The notes: a model not told the origin generated them from the sequence alone. 64,000 bases of DNA from an uncultured Bacteroides sp. (GCF_910585845.1 NZ_CAJUHF010000017.1:5227-69226); one strand, 5' to 3'. Positions 40,591-49,418 are shown, counted from the stretch's first letter. Made by a program: numbers and translations.

Positions 40591-42207
40591 ATGATTACAG
40601 TCTCGAACGTTTCCGTACAGTTTGGAAAAAGAGTGTTATTTAATGACGTAAACCTGAAGTTTACAAGTGGTAACTGTTATGGTATAATCGGTGCCAACGG
40701 TGCCGGAAAATCAACTTTCCTGCGTGCCATATCCGGCGATCTGGAGCCTACCACGGGATCCGTCATGCTGGGATCGGGCGAACGCCTTTCCGTGTTGAGC
40801 CAGGACCACTTCAAGTGGGATGCCTTTACGGTGATGGATACAGTGATGATGGGGCATACGATTTTGTGGGACATCATGAAGCAGCGCGAAGTGCTCTATG
40901 CGAAAGAAGACTTCACGGACGAAGACGGTCTGAAGGTCTCCGAGCTGGAGGAGAAATTTGCAGAACTGGACGGCTGGAATGCCGAGAGCGATGCAGCTGC
41001 CCTGCTGAGCGGTCTGGGCATCAAGGAAGACAAGCACTACCTGATGATGGGCGACCTGAGCGGTAAGGAGAAAGTGCGTGTCATGCTGGCGCAGGCTCTC
41101 TTCGGCAATCCGGACAACCTCTTGCTCGACGAACCTACCAACGACTTGGACATGGAGACCGTGATGTGGCTGGAAGATTATCTTGCGAACTTCGAGCATA
41201 CGGTGCTGGTGGTGAGCCACGACCGTCACTTCCTCGACTCGGTATGTACACATACGGTCGACATCGACTATGGCAAGATCAACCTGTTTGCCGGAAACTA
41301 CAGCTTCTGGTACGAGTCGAGCCAGTTGGCACTCCGCCAGCAGCAGAACCAGCGCGCAAAGGCAGAAGAGAAGAAGAAGGAACTGGAAGAGTTCATCCGC
41401 CGTTTCAGCGCCAACGTGGCAAAGAGCAAGCAGACCACCAGCCGCAAGAAGATGCTGGAGAAGCTGAACGTAGAGGAGATCAAGCCCTCTTCACGCAAGT
41501 ATCCGGGCATCATCTTCACCCCCGAACGCGAGCCGGGCAATCAGATTCTGGAAGTATCGGGCCTGACCAAGACGCTGGAAGACGGTACGGTGCTTTTCCG
41601 TGATGTCAACTTCAATGTGGAGAAGGGAGACAAGATCGTGTTCCTTTCGCGCGATCCGCGTGCCATGACTTCGCTGTTTGAGATCATCAACGAAGAGATG
41701 AAGCCGGATGCGGGAACCTTCAACTGGGGTGTCACCATCACTACCGCTTACCTGCCGCTGGACAACACCCGTTTCTTCAATACCGACTTGAACTTGGTAG
41801 AATGGCTGAGCCAGTTCGGTGAGGGGAACGAGGTCTACATGAAGAGCTTCCTCGGACGTATGTTGTTCTCGGGCGAAGAGGTGCTGAAGAAGGCAAGCGT
41901 ATTGTCGGGAGGCGAGAAGATGCGCTGTATGATAGCACGTATGCAGCTGCGCAATGCCAACTGCTTGATATTGGACACTCCTACCAACCACTTGGACCTG
42001 GAATCCATACAGGCCTTCAATAATAACCTGAAGACCTACAAGGGCAATATCCTCTTCTCTTCACACGACCACGAGTTTATACAGACCGTAGCCAACCGCA
42101 TCATCGAACTGACGCCGAACGGCATCATCGACAAGATGATGGAGTATGACGAATACATCACCTCAGACCACATCAAGGAACTGAGGGCGCGGATGTATGG
42201 GGATTGA
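40591..42207 (+). CDS. ABC-F family protein (YbiT/Uup-like) with degenerate second ATPase site
   Basis: A 538-residue soluble protein with two ATP-binding domains and no membrane part, the layout of ABC-F translation factors. Domain 1 is orthodox: Walker A G-A-N-G-A-G-K-S-T, signature L-S-G-K-E-K, Walker B L-L-L-D-E-P-T-N. In domain 2 the expected Walker A is F-L-S-R-D-P-R-A-M-T-S, with no G-K-S/T. Walker B reads L-I-L-D-T-P-T-N, with threonine replacing the catalytic glutamate; signature L-S-G-G-E-K is kept. Site 2 is therefore probably unable to bind or hydrolyse ATP normally. ATG 40591 fits the conserved M-I-T-V-S-N-V-S start. The 3' end overlaps the convergent LRR gene by 35 bp. Confidence 0.9.
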   Translation: MITVSNVSVQFGKRVLFNDVNLKFTSGNCYGIIGANGAGKSTFLRAISGDLEPTTGSVMLGSGERLSVLSQDHFKWDAFTVMDTVMMGHTILWDIMKQREVLYAKEDFTDEDGLKVSELEEKFAELDGWNAESDAAALLSGLGIKEDKHYLMMGDLSGKEKVRVMLAQALFGNPDNLLLDEPTNDLDMETVMWLEDYLANFEHTVLVVSHDRHFLDSVCTHTVDIDYGKINLFAGNYSFWYESSQLALRQQQNQRAKAEEKKKELEEFIRRFSANVAKSKQTTSRKKMLEKLNVEEIKPSSRKYPGIIFTPEREPGNQILEVSGLTKTLEDGTVLFRDVNFNVEKGDKIVFLSRDPRAMTSLFEIINEEMKPDAGTFNWGVTITTAYLPLDNTRFFNTDLNLVEWLSQFGEGNEVYMKSFLGRMLFSGEEVLKKASVLSGGEKMRCMIARMQLRNANCLILDTPTNHLDLESIQAFNNNLKTYKGNILFSSHDHEFIQTVANRIIELTPNGIIDKMMEYDEYITSDHIKELRARMYGD

Positions 42208-43261
42208 TCAGCTTGTTCTGTCCCCCTTCCCCGAAGAGGTTGTCGCCCAGTGTGGTCAGCTTGTTGCCTGTGACTTTCACATGACGCAGGTTGTCGCATC
42301 CGATGAATGCACCATACTCTATGGCGGTCAGCCCTTCGGGCAATACCAATGTGCCGCACAGGCGTCCGCAGCCGCTGAAGGCGCGTTGTCCGATCACTTT
42401 CAGTCCTTGGGGCAGGGCGATGCGTAGCAGGTATTTCTTCTGTGTGAAGGTGTACTCTGGGATGGCTACGGCGTTGCATCGGCTCAGGTCGGCGGCAACG
42501 AGGTTGGGCATGTAGTCGCGTATCAGGGTGAAGTCGGCAGCATCCAGTTTCCCCTCTACGGTGAGGAAGTTCACGTCGCGGGGTTGCACGCCCGATTCGA
42601 GCAGTTCGCTGGCAAGGCTGCCCATCTGTCCCACCTGCACGAAGGCTTCCACCGGTTCGCCCTCTATGACGGCAAAAGTATCCCAATTCTTCTTGGCGCG
42701 GTAGGCATCGCTGCTGCCCAGGGGGACAAAGACGGCTGTTATGCTGTCTGCCAAGGCTTCCGCCAACAGGTTGGGAGCCGTTTTCTTTTTCAGCTGGCAC
42801 ACGGTCAGGCTGGCGCATCCTTTGAAGGCGGCGTCTTCTATGTTCTTGGTCTTGTCCGAGAGGATGACCTTCCGCAGTGTCGTCTTGCCGTGGAAGAGGC
42901 TGTCGCCCGTCTGCCGGCAGAAGGCGTAGGCGGGTATGCAGTTGGGCGGGTAGACGTAGAAGCGGTCGGGATAGGTACCGCCTTTGCCGGCATACATCAC
43001 GATGGAGGCATTGGCGATGTCGAGCACCTGCAAGTTCTTGAACTCATCCCTCAGGTGCTTGAAGTCGATGGCGTTGAGCTTTCCGGTCAGGGTGAGGTGG
43101 GTGATGGCGTTGGCTTCGTCTTCGGTCATCATGGACACCAGGGTGCCGGGTTTGGCAACGAAATAAGTCTTCCGGTTTTTTGTGCTACCGGGATTCTGTG
43201 CGATAACTGCGCAGGCATACAGGGCCAGCGTTGCAGTGGCGAATATTTTCTTTATTTTCAT
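42173..43261 (-). CDS. BspA-like leucine-rich-repeat surface protein
   Basis: A 362-residue exported protein with a signal peptide (ends A-V-I-A-Q) and LRR_5/BspA-type repeats. Examples are L-R-K-V-I-L-S-D-K-T-K-N-I-E-D-A-A-F-K-G-C-A-S-L and the later A-F-S-G-C-G-R-L, with E-Y-G-A-F-I-G-C-D-N-L. Such proteins are secreted or cell-surface and often mediate adhesion. ATG 43261 begins the signal peptide; a -7 box TAACTTTG (minus strand, 43285-43292) lies just upstream. Its last 35 bp overlap the ABC-F gene. Confidence 0.83.
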   Translation of the reverse strand: MKIKKIFATATLALYACAVIAQNPGSTKNRKTYFVAKPGTLVSMMTEDEANAITHLTLTGKLNAIDFKHLRDEFKNLQVLDIANASIVMYAGKGGTYPDRFYVYPPNCIPAYAFCRQTGDSLFHGKTTLRKVILSDKTKNIEDAAFKGCASLTVCQLKKKTAPNLLAEALADSITAVFVPLGSSDAYRAKKNWDTFAVIEGEPVEAFVQVGQMGSLASELLESGVQPRDVNFLTVEGKLDAADFTLIRDYMPNLVAADLSRCNAVAIPEYTFTQKKYLLRIALPQGLKVIGQRAFSGCGRLCGTLVLPEGLTAIEYGAFIGCDNLRHVKVTGNKLTTLGDNLFGEGGQNKLINPHTSAPSVP

Positions 43262-43319
43262 GATCGTTTTCTTTATGTGAAGGACAAAGTTACGAAAAAA
43301 AGTGGAATACGGAAGAGCT

Positions 43320-44612
43320 TTACTTGTCTGCCATGATATACGAACAGTATTTACTGAGCAGATTCGAAAGAGGAAGATCCCCCTTATGGTAGCGTTCTGC
43401 ATCAAGTGACAATATCCTTTCGCATACTTTCTTCTTTCCTTTGAACAAGGCATTGAGATACGCTCTGCCATTCTCTTCGACTATGTTCACTTCTGTGAAG
43501 AACTGCGTAAGGTCTTCCACATCATAGACGATGGAATAGATGGGACGTCTGGCGCCAGGAATGTCCTCTATCAGTATGTTCTTGCTGACAAGGTACTGAA
43601 TGTCACGTATGGCGGTGTCTTTCGAACACTTGGCCAGTGCCGCCCATGTCTTTGACGTTATCTTGGCCTCATAGCCGTCAAGGAAGAGATTGAGCATCTG
43701 CACCTGCCGGCCTGTCATGGGCACAGATGATGCCTTCTGCCAAAAGAAACTCTTGTTCAGGATCATTGTTATCGTGGCTTCAGCTTCGCCCAGTGCATCC
43801 GCTAACTTCTGCATATACCAAACTAACCATTCGGTGATGTCTCCATCGCCACGCTGTGTACGTTCCAGTATATCGTAATAGCGGTTCTTGTCTTTATTGA
43901 TTTGGGAGGATATATTGTAGAAACGGAACTCGCTCTTCTCTCCACGGGCCAGGAGCATATCTGAAAGGATGCGGGCCAATCGGCCATTACCATCCTCGAA
44001 AGGATGTATGCTCACAAACCAAAAGTGCGCAATGGCAGAGCGGATGACGCTGCTCATAGGTTCTTTGCCATCAAACCAGGCAAGAAAACGCTGCATCTCT
44101 CTCGGCACACGTTCGGGAGATGGTGCAATATAATGAATCTTCTCGCGTCCGAACATTCCACTGACGATGTGTTCCTCGTTGGTTCGATATTTGCCCACTT
44201 CTATCTGGCTGCCTTCGCTGAAACCGGAAGGGAAGAAAGCCGATTGCCAGGCACACAATTTCTCTTTACTGAGAGGTTGGTCATAGCACTGCACGGCTTC
44301 AAGCATGACGCCTACTACAGAATCGACATAGTGGGAAGGAGCGGTCTGCTTCACATTTTCTATTCCCAGTCTTCTGGCAATGGAGGAACGTACCTGGTCA
44401 ACGTTCAGCAGTACCCCCTCTATCTCCGAGGAATACACTACGTCATACGTCAGGTTTTCAGCCATTGCCCGCAACTTGCTGTCAAAGCCCAGCGAACTCA
44501 ACCTGCCATAAAGCATTCCTTGCTTACGGCATACCTGTTCCTGAAGGAGCGACACCTGCGAAGCATCCCAACGGAAGCGGGTCCAATTGTCTTTTTCGTG
44601 AATATACATCAT
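43320..44612 (-). CDS. Fic-family protein (putative AMPylator)
   Basis: A 430-residue Fic protein. The catalytic motif H-P-F-E-D-G-N-G-R-L-A-R is complete, matching H-x-F-x-D/E-G-N-G-R. An inhibitory-helix-like motif S-S-E-I-E-G (S/T-x-x-x-E) lies near residue 63, before the core, so this is a class with N-terminal autoinhibition. A C-terminal winged-helix-like part (about 300-365) may bind DNA. The usual activity is transfer of AMP to a hydroxyl of a protein target; the target is unknown. A perfect 17-bp palindrome lies 40 bp upstream and could be its operator. Confidence 0.9.
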   Translation of the reverse strand: MMYIHEKDNWTRFRWDASQVSLLQEQVCRKQGMLYGRLSSLGFDSKLRAMAENLTYDVVYSSEIEGVLLNVDQVRSSIARRLGIENVKQTAPSHYVDSVVGVMLEAVQCYDQPLSKEKLCAWQSAFFPSGFSEGSQIEVGKYRTNEEHIVSGMFGREKIHYIAPSPERVPREMQRFLAWFDGKEPMSSVIRSAIAHFWFVSIHPFEDGNGRLARILSDMLLARGEKSEFRFYNISSQINKDKNRYYDILERTQRGDGDITEWLVWYMQKLADALGEAEATITMILNKSFFWQKASSVPMTGRQVQMLNLFLDGYEAKITSKTWAALAKCSKDTAIRDIQYLVSKNILIEDIPGARRPIYSIVYDVEDLTQFFTEVNIVEENGRAYLNALFKGKKKVCERILSLDAERYHKGDLPLSNLLSKYCSYIMADK

Positions 44613-44651
44613 GCCTTTATTTGTTTAGTGCGACAAAAAACAACGCTTATC

Positions 44652-44668
44652 GTCGCAAATTTTGCGAC
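44652..44668. promoter_or_regulatory. perfect 17-bp palindrome upstream of fic
   Basis: GTCGCAAA-T-TTTGCGAC is perfectly symmetric and lies 40 bp upstream of the fic start in the divergent fic/CPBP gap. It looks like a dimer-binding operator; the Fic protein's own winged-helix-like C-terminus is one candidate reader. Confidence 0.5.
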
Positions 44669-44780
44669 AAAAATGCGCAAATAATGTCGAATGACCAATT
44701 TTTCAGGGAAAATAACGCAAAAAATCCGTCATCCCACAGTGCGTTTCTTCTGTAAAATTCGTCAATCAGAAAGTAATGAT

Positions 44781-44788
44781 TACTTTTG
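44781..44788 (+). promoter_or_regulatory. -7 box of the CPBP protease gene
   Basis: TACTTTTG lies 64 bp before ATG 44853. Confidence 0.5.
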
Positions 44789-44852
44789 TAGCTTGATTTA
44801 TTGTTAAACAGAATTGACTTGATACATAACATCGTAACTGCATATAATCCCA

Positions 44853-45758
44853 ATGAACAAGAACAAAGCAATTCTCTCCGGAAGGTCGAAAGCACTTTTC
44901 TACATACTGTTGGCAGCAAAGATCATCATCTATCTATCTTTGATGCAAGGCCTTGCCGTGATGCTGTACATGGTGGCTGCATCGCTGCTGCCCGACCTAT
45001 CCGCCAGCCCGAAGCTGGGGAAGGGAGTGGGTGAACTGGTGGTTCGGGGATGTTTCCTGGCAGGAGCCGTTCTGGCTGCGCTGGTCTTGCAGAGGGCAGG
45101 AGACCATCTGCCGTTCTCCAGCTTGGGACTGTCGCCCAAGGGGAGGGGGAGAGACCTGCTGCAAGGCATGATGTATGCACTGCTGCTCTATGCAGTGGGC
45201 TTCGGAGTGCTGTGCGGGTTAGGGGAGATCGAGGTGGTCTCCGTCCGTTTCGATGCGCCGGGACTGCTGCTGTCATTCCTGGTGATGCTGCTGGTGGCGC
45301 TCTCGGAGGAGATTGCCTTCCGCGGTTTCGTGTTGGGACGTTTGCTGGCGGCGGGTGTCAACCGCTTTGCGGCACTGCTGCTTTCGGCTGCACTGTTTTC
45401 GCTGATGCACCTCTTCAATCCCGGCTTTTCCTTGATAGCCTTCCTCAATATCCTGCTGGCAGGCATGCTGTTAGGCTCCACCTACATATACACGCGCAAC
45501 CTCTGTTTCCCCATCGCCCTCCACCTCTTTTGGAATTGGCTGCAAGGGCCCGTGCTGGGCTTTGGGGTGAGCGGGGGAGATTTTGGCGATACGCTGCTGA
45601 CGCTGCATGTCTCCGGCAACGACCTCATCAACGGCGGTGCTTTCGGATTCGAAGCCTCCGTGGTGTGCACCGCGTTGATGCTATGTGCCGTTGCGGTCAG
45701 TCTGCGATCAGCTTCAAGGCGATACGCTTCCGGCCGGTGTCGACGCTCAGTACCCTGA
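44853..45758 (+). CDS. CPBP-family intramembrane metalloprotease
   Basis: A 301-residue polytopic protein with about seven membrane helices. The CPBP/Rce1-type motifs are present: E-E-I-A-F-R at residues 152-157, H186 in L-M-H-L-F-N-P, and a final L-H-L-F-W-N-W motif. Bacterial family members often process or give immunity to small peptides; no peptide gene was seen nearby. Its last 62 bp overlap the 3' end of tex on the other strand, and the final 20 residues are unusually Arg/Ser-rich, so the tail may have been extended by read-through into tex. Confidence 0.87.
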   Translation: MNKNKAILSGRSKALFYILLAAKIIIYLSLMQGLAVMLYMVAASLLPDLSASPKLGKGVGELVVRGCFLAGAVLAALVLQRAGDHLPFSSLGLSPKGRGRDLLQGMMYALLLYAVGFGVLCGLGEIEVVSVRFDAPGLLLSFLVMLLVALSEEIAFRGFVLGRLLAAGVNRFAALLLSAALFSLMHLFNPGFSLIAFLNILLAGMLLGSTYIYTRNLCFPIALHLFWNWLQGPVLGFGVSGGDFGDTLLTLHVSGNDLINGGAFGFEASVVCTALMLCAVAVSLRSASRRYASGRCRRSVP

Positions 45759-47823
45759 CGCGCACCTGCTGGTGGATGGACACCACTTCGTTCGGGTCGG
45801 TGATGAAGCGGTCGGCAAGCTGCGAGAGGTGTATCAGCCCGTTCTCCTTGATGCCTATGTCGACGAATGCCCCGAAGTTGGTGATGTTGCCCACGATGCC
45901 CGGCAGCTCCATGCCTTCGCGCAGGTCGTCGATGGTCCGCACGTTGCTGTCGAACTCGAAGAGCTTGATCGGTCCCCGCGGGTCACGCCCCGGCTTGTCC
46001 AGCTCCTGCAAGATATCCTTCAGCGTAGGCATTCCCACGGTGGAGGTGACGTACTTCTCCGGCTTTATCTTCAGCCGCAACTCCTTGTTGGCGATGAGTT
46101 CTGCCACGTTGCAGCCCAAGTCCTTTGCCATCTGTTCCACGATGCAGTAGCTTTCGGGATGCACGGCGGAGTTGTCCAGCGGGTTCTCCGCCTGCGGGAT
46201 GCGCAAGAAGCCGGCACACTGTTCGAAAGCCTTGGCACCCATGCGCGGCACTTTCAGCAGTTGCTTGCGCGAGGTGAACGCGCCGTTCTCCGCACGGTAG
46301 TTGACGATGTTCTGAGCCAGCTGCGGACCCAGTCCCGAGATGTAGGTCAGCAGGTGGCTGCTTGCCGTGTTCAGGTTGACGCCTACGGAGTTCACGCAGC
46401 TTTCCACGGTCTGGTCCAGCGATTTCTTCAGTTTCGCCTGGTCCACATCGTGCTGGTATTGTCCGACGCCGATCGATTTCGGGTCTATCTTCACCAGTTC
46501 CGCCAGCGGGTCCATCAGCCGGCGGGCTATGGATACTGCTCCGCGCACGGTGACGTCGTATTCGGGAAACTCATCGCGGGCAATCTTGGATGCGGAGTAG
46601 ATGGATGCACCCTGTTCGCTCACCACAAACACCTGTATGTCGGTGCGGAACGTCTGCCGTTTCAGAAACTCCTCCGTCTCCCGGCTTGCCGTGCCGTTGC
46701 CTACGGCGATGGCCTCTATCCGGTAGGCTTCCACCATCTTCTGGAGTTTCGCCACGGCCTCTGCGGTCTTGCCTACCGGAGGATGCGGATAGATGTTCTC
46801 GTTGTGTAGCAGGTTACCTTGCGCGTCGAGGCATACCACCTTGCAACCGGTGCGGAATCCGGGGTCTATCCCCATCACCCGTTTCTGTCCCAGCGGGGAG
46901 GCAAGCAACAGTTGGCGCAGGTTCTGCACGAATACCCGTATGGCCTCTTCGTCCGCCGCCGCCTTGCTCTGTGCGGCAAATTCGTTTTCGATGGAGGGTT
47001 TCAGCAGACGCTTGTAGGCATCCTGCACGGCTTCCGCCACCTGCTTCCCGCAGTCGTTGTTGCCCCTGACGAACCGTCGTTCCAGTCGTTCCGTGCATTC
47101 GTCGTCGTCGGGGGTGATGCTCACTTTCAGCAGGCCTTCGGCTTCGGCGCGGCGTATGGCAAGCAGCTGGTGGGAGGTGCACTTTTTCAGCGGTTTGCTG
47201 AAGTCGAAGTAGTCGCGATATTTGTCGGCTTCCGCTTCTTTGCCCTTCACCACCTTGGCCACGACCATTGCCTGCCGTGCGAAGGCGAAGCGTACGGTGT
47301 TGCGTGCCTGCTCGTTTTCGTTCACCTGTTCGGCGATGATGTCTCGTGCACCTTTCAGTGCCTCTTCCGCGTTCTTCACGTCGCCTTTCACGTAGGCTTC
47401 GGCGCGTCGGGCGGGGTGGGGTTCGCGTTGCAGAAGCAGCAGGGTGGCGAGGGGTTCCAGTCCTTTCTGGCGTGCCACTTCGGCGCGTGTGCGCCTCTTG
47501 GGCTTATAGGGCAGGTAGATGTCTTCGAGCAGGGTGGGATCCCAGGTCTCGTCGATGCGCTTTTGCAGTTCGGGGGTCATCTTTCCCTGTTCGCTGATGG
47601 TGGCGATGATGGTTTCCTTCCGCTTGGCGGTTTCGTTCAGCTTCTCGTATTGGGTTTTGATGTTTTCGATCTGCACCTCATCCAGTCCGCCGGTAGCTTC
47701 CTTGCGGTAGCGGCTGATGAAGGGGATGGTGGCTCCGTCCTCCAGCAGGGCGAGCGTGTGGGCTACCTGCTTCTCGGAGATGCCGAGGGTGGCGGAGATC
47801 ATGGGTTGAAATGATGTTATCAT
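45697..47823 (-). CDS. tex: RNA-binding transcription accessory protein Tex
   Basis: A 708-residue Tex protein. An N-terminal helical domain with I-P-F-I-S-R-Y-R-K-E-A-T-G-G-L-D-E is followed by a YqgF-like RNase H fold (V-M-G-I-D-P-G-F-R-T-G-C-K). A helix-hairpin-helix region (V-N-L-N-T-A-S-S-H-L-L-T-Y-I-S-G-L-G) and a C-terminal S1 RNA-binding domain (about 635-708) complete it. Length and order are normal. It overlaps the CPBP gene at the 3' end. Confidence 0.95.
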   Translation of the reverse strand: MITSFQPMISATLGISEKQVAHTLALLEDGATIPFISRYRKEATGGLDEVQIENIKTQYEKLNETAKRKETIIATISEQGKMTPELQKRIDETWDPTLLEDIYLPYKPKRRTRAEVARQKGLEPLATLLLLQREPHPARRAEAYVKGDVKNAEEALKGARDIIAEQVNENEQARNTVRFAFARQAMVVAKVVKGKEAEADKYRDYFDFSKPLKKCTSHQLLAIRRAEAEGLLKVSITPDDDECTERLERRFVRGNNDCGKQVAEAVQDAYKRLLKPSIENEFAAQSKAAADEEAIRVFVQNLRQLLLASPLGQKRVMGIDPGFRTGCKVVCLDAQGNLLHNENIYPHPPVGKTAEAVAKLQKMVEAYRIEAIAVGNGTASRETEEFLKRQTFRTDIQVFVVSEQGASIYSASKIARDEFPEYDVTVRGAVSIARRLMDPLAELVKIDPKSIGVGQYQHDVDQAKLKKSLDQTVESCVNSVGVNLNTASSHLLTYISGLGPQLAQNIVNYRAENGAFTSRKQLLKVPRMGAKAFEQCAGFLRIPQAENPLDNSAVHPESYCIVEQMAKDLGCNVAELIANKELRLKIKPEKYVTSTVGMPTLKDILQELDKPGRDPRGPIKLFEFDSNVRTIDDLREGMELPGIVGNITNFGAFVDIGIKENGLIHLSQLADRFITDPNEVVSIHQQVRVRVLSVDTGRKRIALKLIAD

Positions 47824-47866
47824 ACGCTGGTAACGATATATAATATTGAAAATAAGTGTGTTGTAT

Positions 47867-48346
47867 CTATATAGCAGTCTTCTTCTGCCCTAATTTAAAT
47901 AAAATCTTTTCAAAATGAGGCTTATATACTTCCGGGGTATCGTCACTTTTATACATGGCATAGATTAAATCCTCATATTCTTTGTCATTCAATTTGCATA
48001 CAATGACGGGAGATTCAAAATTCGATAAAAGTTCTGCCTGATTTCCTTCCTTAAAGCAATAGTCGAAGCGTATGACAGATTGAAGCGGAAAGTGAAAATC
48101 CTTATCCTCAGGTGTTTTCCCCACACATACATCGGTCAAGAACACATAAGAAATGATTTCGTTTTTCTTGTTTTTTATGACTCCGTGTCTTATCTCTTCC
48201 AAGGGTATTCCGGCACGATCCTGCGATGTGGTGAAACAGGCAATTATATTCAATTCTTCACTTCGATACAAAGAAATCAAATATTTATATTTGGGGGGAT
48301 TGGTGCTTTTGCAAAAACCTCGAATTACATTTTGCGGTGATAACAT
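47867..48346 (-). CDS. putative toxin partner of a Panacea antitoxin
   Basis: A 159-residue protein I do not recognise. It is soluble, with alternating hydrophobic strands (K-Y-L-I-S-L-Y, I-I-A-C-F-T-T-S, I-I-S-Y-V-F-L). This pattern could be an SH3-like barrel as in MazF/PemK toxins, but no diagnostic residue is clear. It starts 10 bp behind the Panacea-domain gene on the same strand. ATG 48346 was chosen over one at 48409, which would overlap that gene by 53 bp. By position it is the toxin of a two-gene system; a plain hypothetical partner cannot be ruled out. Confidence 0.55.
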   Translation of the reverse strand: MLSPQNVIRGFCKSTNPPKYKYLISLYRSEELNIIACFTTSQDRAGIPLEEIRHGVIKNKKNEIISYVFLTDVCVGKTPEDKDFHFPLQSVIRFDYCFKEGNQAELLSNFESPVIVCKLNDKEYEDLIYAMYKSDDTPEVYKPHFEKILFKLGQKKTAI

Positions 48347-48356
48347 CTTTATTCGA

Positions 48357-48905
48357 TTAACACATGACAGCAATCTCGTAAGCGTCGTTGTAAACGCTTG
48401 TTTTTTCATTATCTCCTTGTATTAAATCCATCAAGTTCAATTCTATTTCAGAACATCCGTTAGACGATTTGAAGTTGGGATTATATTTTTTCTTCGCTTT
48501 ATCCCATAGCCCGTCTGGCTTGTGAGTTATTTCCGATAGTTCATCGGCGGACAAGCTTCCATATTTCCGGATAATAGAATCTATCAGTCTCAGTTCTTTT
48601 TTACTGAACTGGAGTGCGCTCTCTTTTTCGTTTACAACCGGAGTGACAATTACCTTTTCTTCTCTGTCCCTATGTACATTGACATATTTAGAGAAGTCAC
48701 CTCCATTTTGCTTTATATTGTAAATACATGGAGCGACAGGACCTTTTTCCCATACATAGTATGTCAGCCACGTTACAGACAGCCCCCGTGAGACGACTGA
48801 TTCTTCATCTATCAGATAGACTAATTTGATTAGTTTTCTAAGATTGATATCTTTGACCTTAGATGAAAGATAAGCTAATAAGTTTCCTATTTTAGACTGA
48901 TTCAT
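48357..48905 (-). CDS. Panacea/SocA-domain (DUF4065) antitoxin
   Basis: A 182-residue protein matching the Panacea domain. It has the N-terminal helix L-L-A-Y-L-S-S-K, L-I-K-L-V-Y-L-I-D, and the signature T-W-L-T-Y-Y-V-W-E-K-G-P-V-A-P. Late L-I-D-S-I-I-R-K-Y-G-S-L-S-A-D-E-L-S-E-I-T-H is also as in the family. Panacea proteins neutralise many unrelated toxins encoded beside them. It is the upstream gene of the pair, the usual antitoxin-first order. It lies at the edge of the accessory region and next to a MITE-like element. Confidence 0.72.
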   Translation of the reverse strand: MNQSKIGNLLAYLSSKVKDINLRKLIKLVYLIDEESVVSRGLSVTWLTYYVWEKGPVAPCIYNIKQNGGDFSKYVNVHRDREEKVIVTPVVNEKESALQFSKKELRLIDSIIRKYGSLSADELSEITHKPDGLWDKAKKKYNPNFKSSNGCSEIELNLMDLIQGDNEKTSVYNDAYEIAVMC

Positions 48906-49031
48906 GCTCCTGTTTTTTTTAAGTAAGTACTATATAATGACACTGATATATGTAAGTTTGTCAGTTGGGTTATATAGCATTGACTATTTATTTTGCAAAG
49001 ATAATGTTTTTGTTTTGTTTTTTATGTGATT

Positions 49032-49206
49032 AGAGCCTGTTTAAATTTTGTTCAGCCTCTTTTTAAGAGTTCTCTTTGAGGATGTTTTCCTGTTTTTATG
49101 AGGAGCATAGCGGGTGATGTGACGAATAAGAAGAGGAAAACAGACCGGCAAGAAACTCAAAAGAAGTGGGATAAAAAACTTTTTGAAGAAGATTTAAACA
49201 GGCTCT
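49032..49206. mobile_element. MITE-like element, copy A
   Basis: A 175-bp unit has perfect 15-bp terminal inverted repeats AGAGCCTGTTTAAAT. It is flanked by TATGTGATT and TATGTGTTT, 9 bp with one mismatch, consistent with a target-site duplication. It encodes no plausible protein. The middle contains GAGGAGCATAGCGGG, shared in inverted orientation with copy B at 54302-54487. It fills most of the gap between the antitoxin and smalltalk genes. Confidence 0.72.
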
Positions 49207-49266
49207 TATGTGTTTCCAAAGGGCACGGGCACTTCTCCGGAGGTGCCCGTGCGTCTGTTGCGCCTG

Positions 49267-49374
49267 CTATTTGCATGATCCTAATCCTAAAGCGCCCGCA
49301 ATGGCGGTGGCGGCAGTGATGATTACTTTGAGGATGATTCCCCAGACGGTTTTAGATTTCTCTGATTTACTCAT
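49267..49374 (-). CDS. smalltalk protein
   Basis: A 35-residue reading frame: M-S-K-S-E-K-S-K-T-V-W-G then a hydrophobic helix I-I-L-K-V-I-I-T-A-A-T-A-I-A-G-A and the end G-L-G-S-C-K. This is the typical Bacteroides 'smalltalk' peptide found behind HU-type genes in polysaccharide-locus neighbourhoods. It lies 44 bp after the HU gene on the same strand. Function is unknown; one membrane helix is likely. It was found by reading the minus strand directly, being very short. Confidence 0.85.
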   Translation of the reverse strand: MSKSEKSKTVWGIILKVIITAATAIAGALGLGSCK

Positions 49375-49418
49375 GGGATATTGATTTTTAGGGTTAAGAG
49401 ATTAGAGCCTGTTTTAGA

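Noticed and set aside
49098..49319. Plus-strand 73-codon frame
   Set aside because: It lies inside MITE-like copy A and antisense to the smalltalk gene; no family resemblance.
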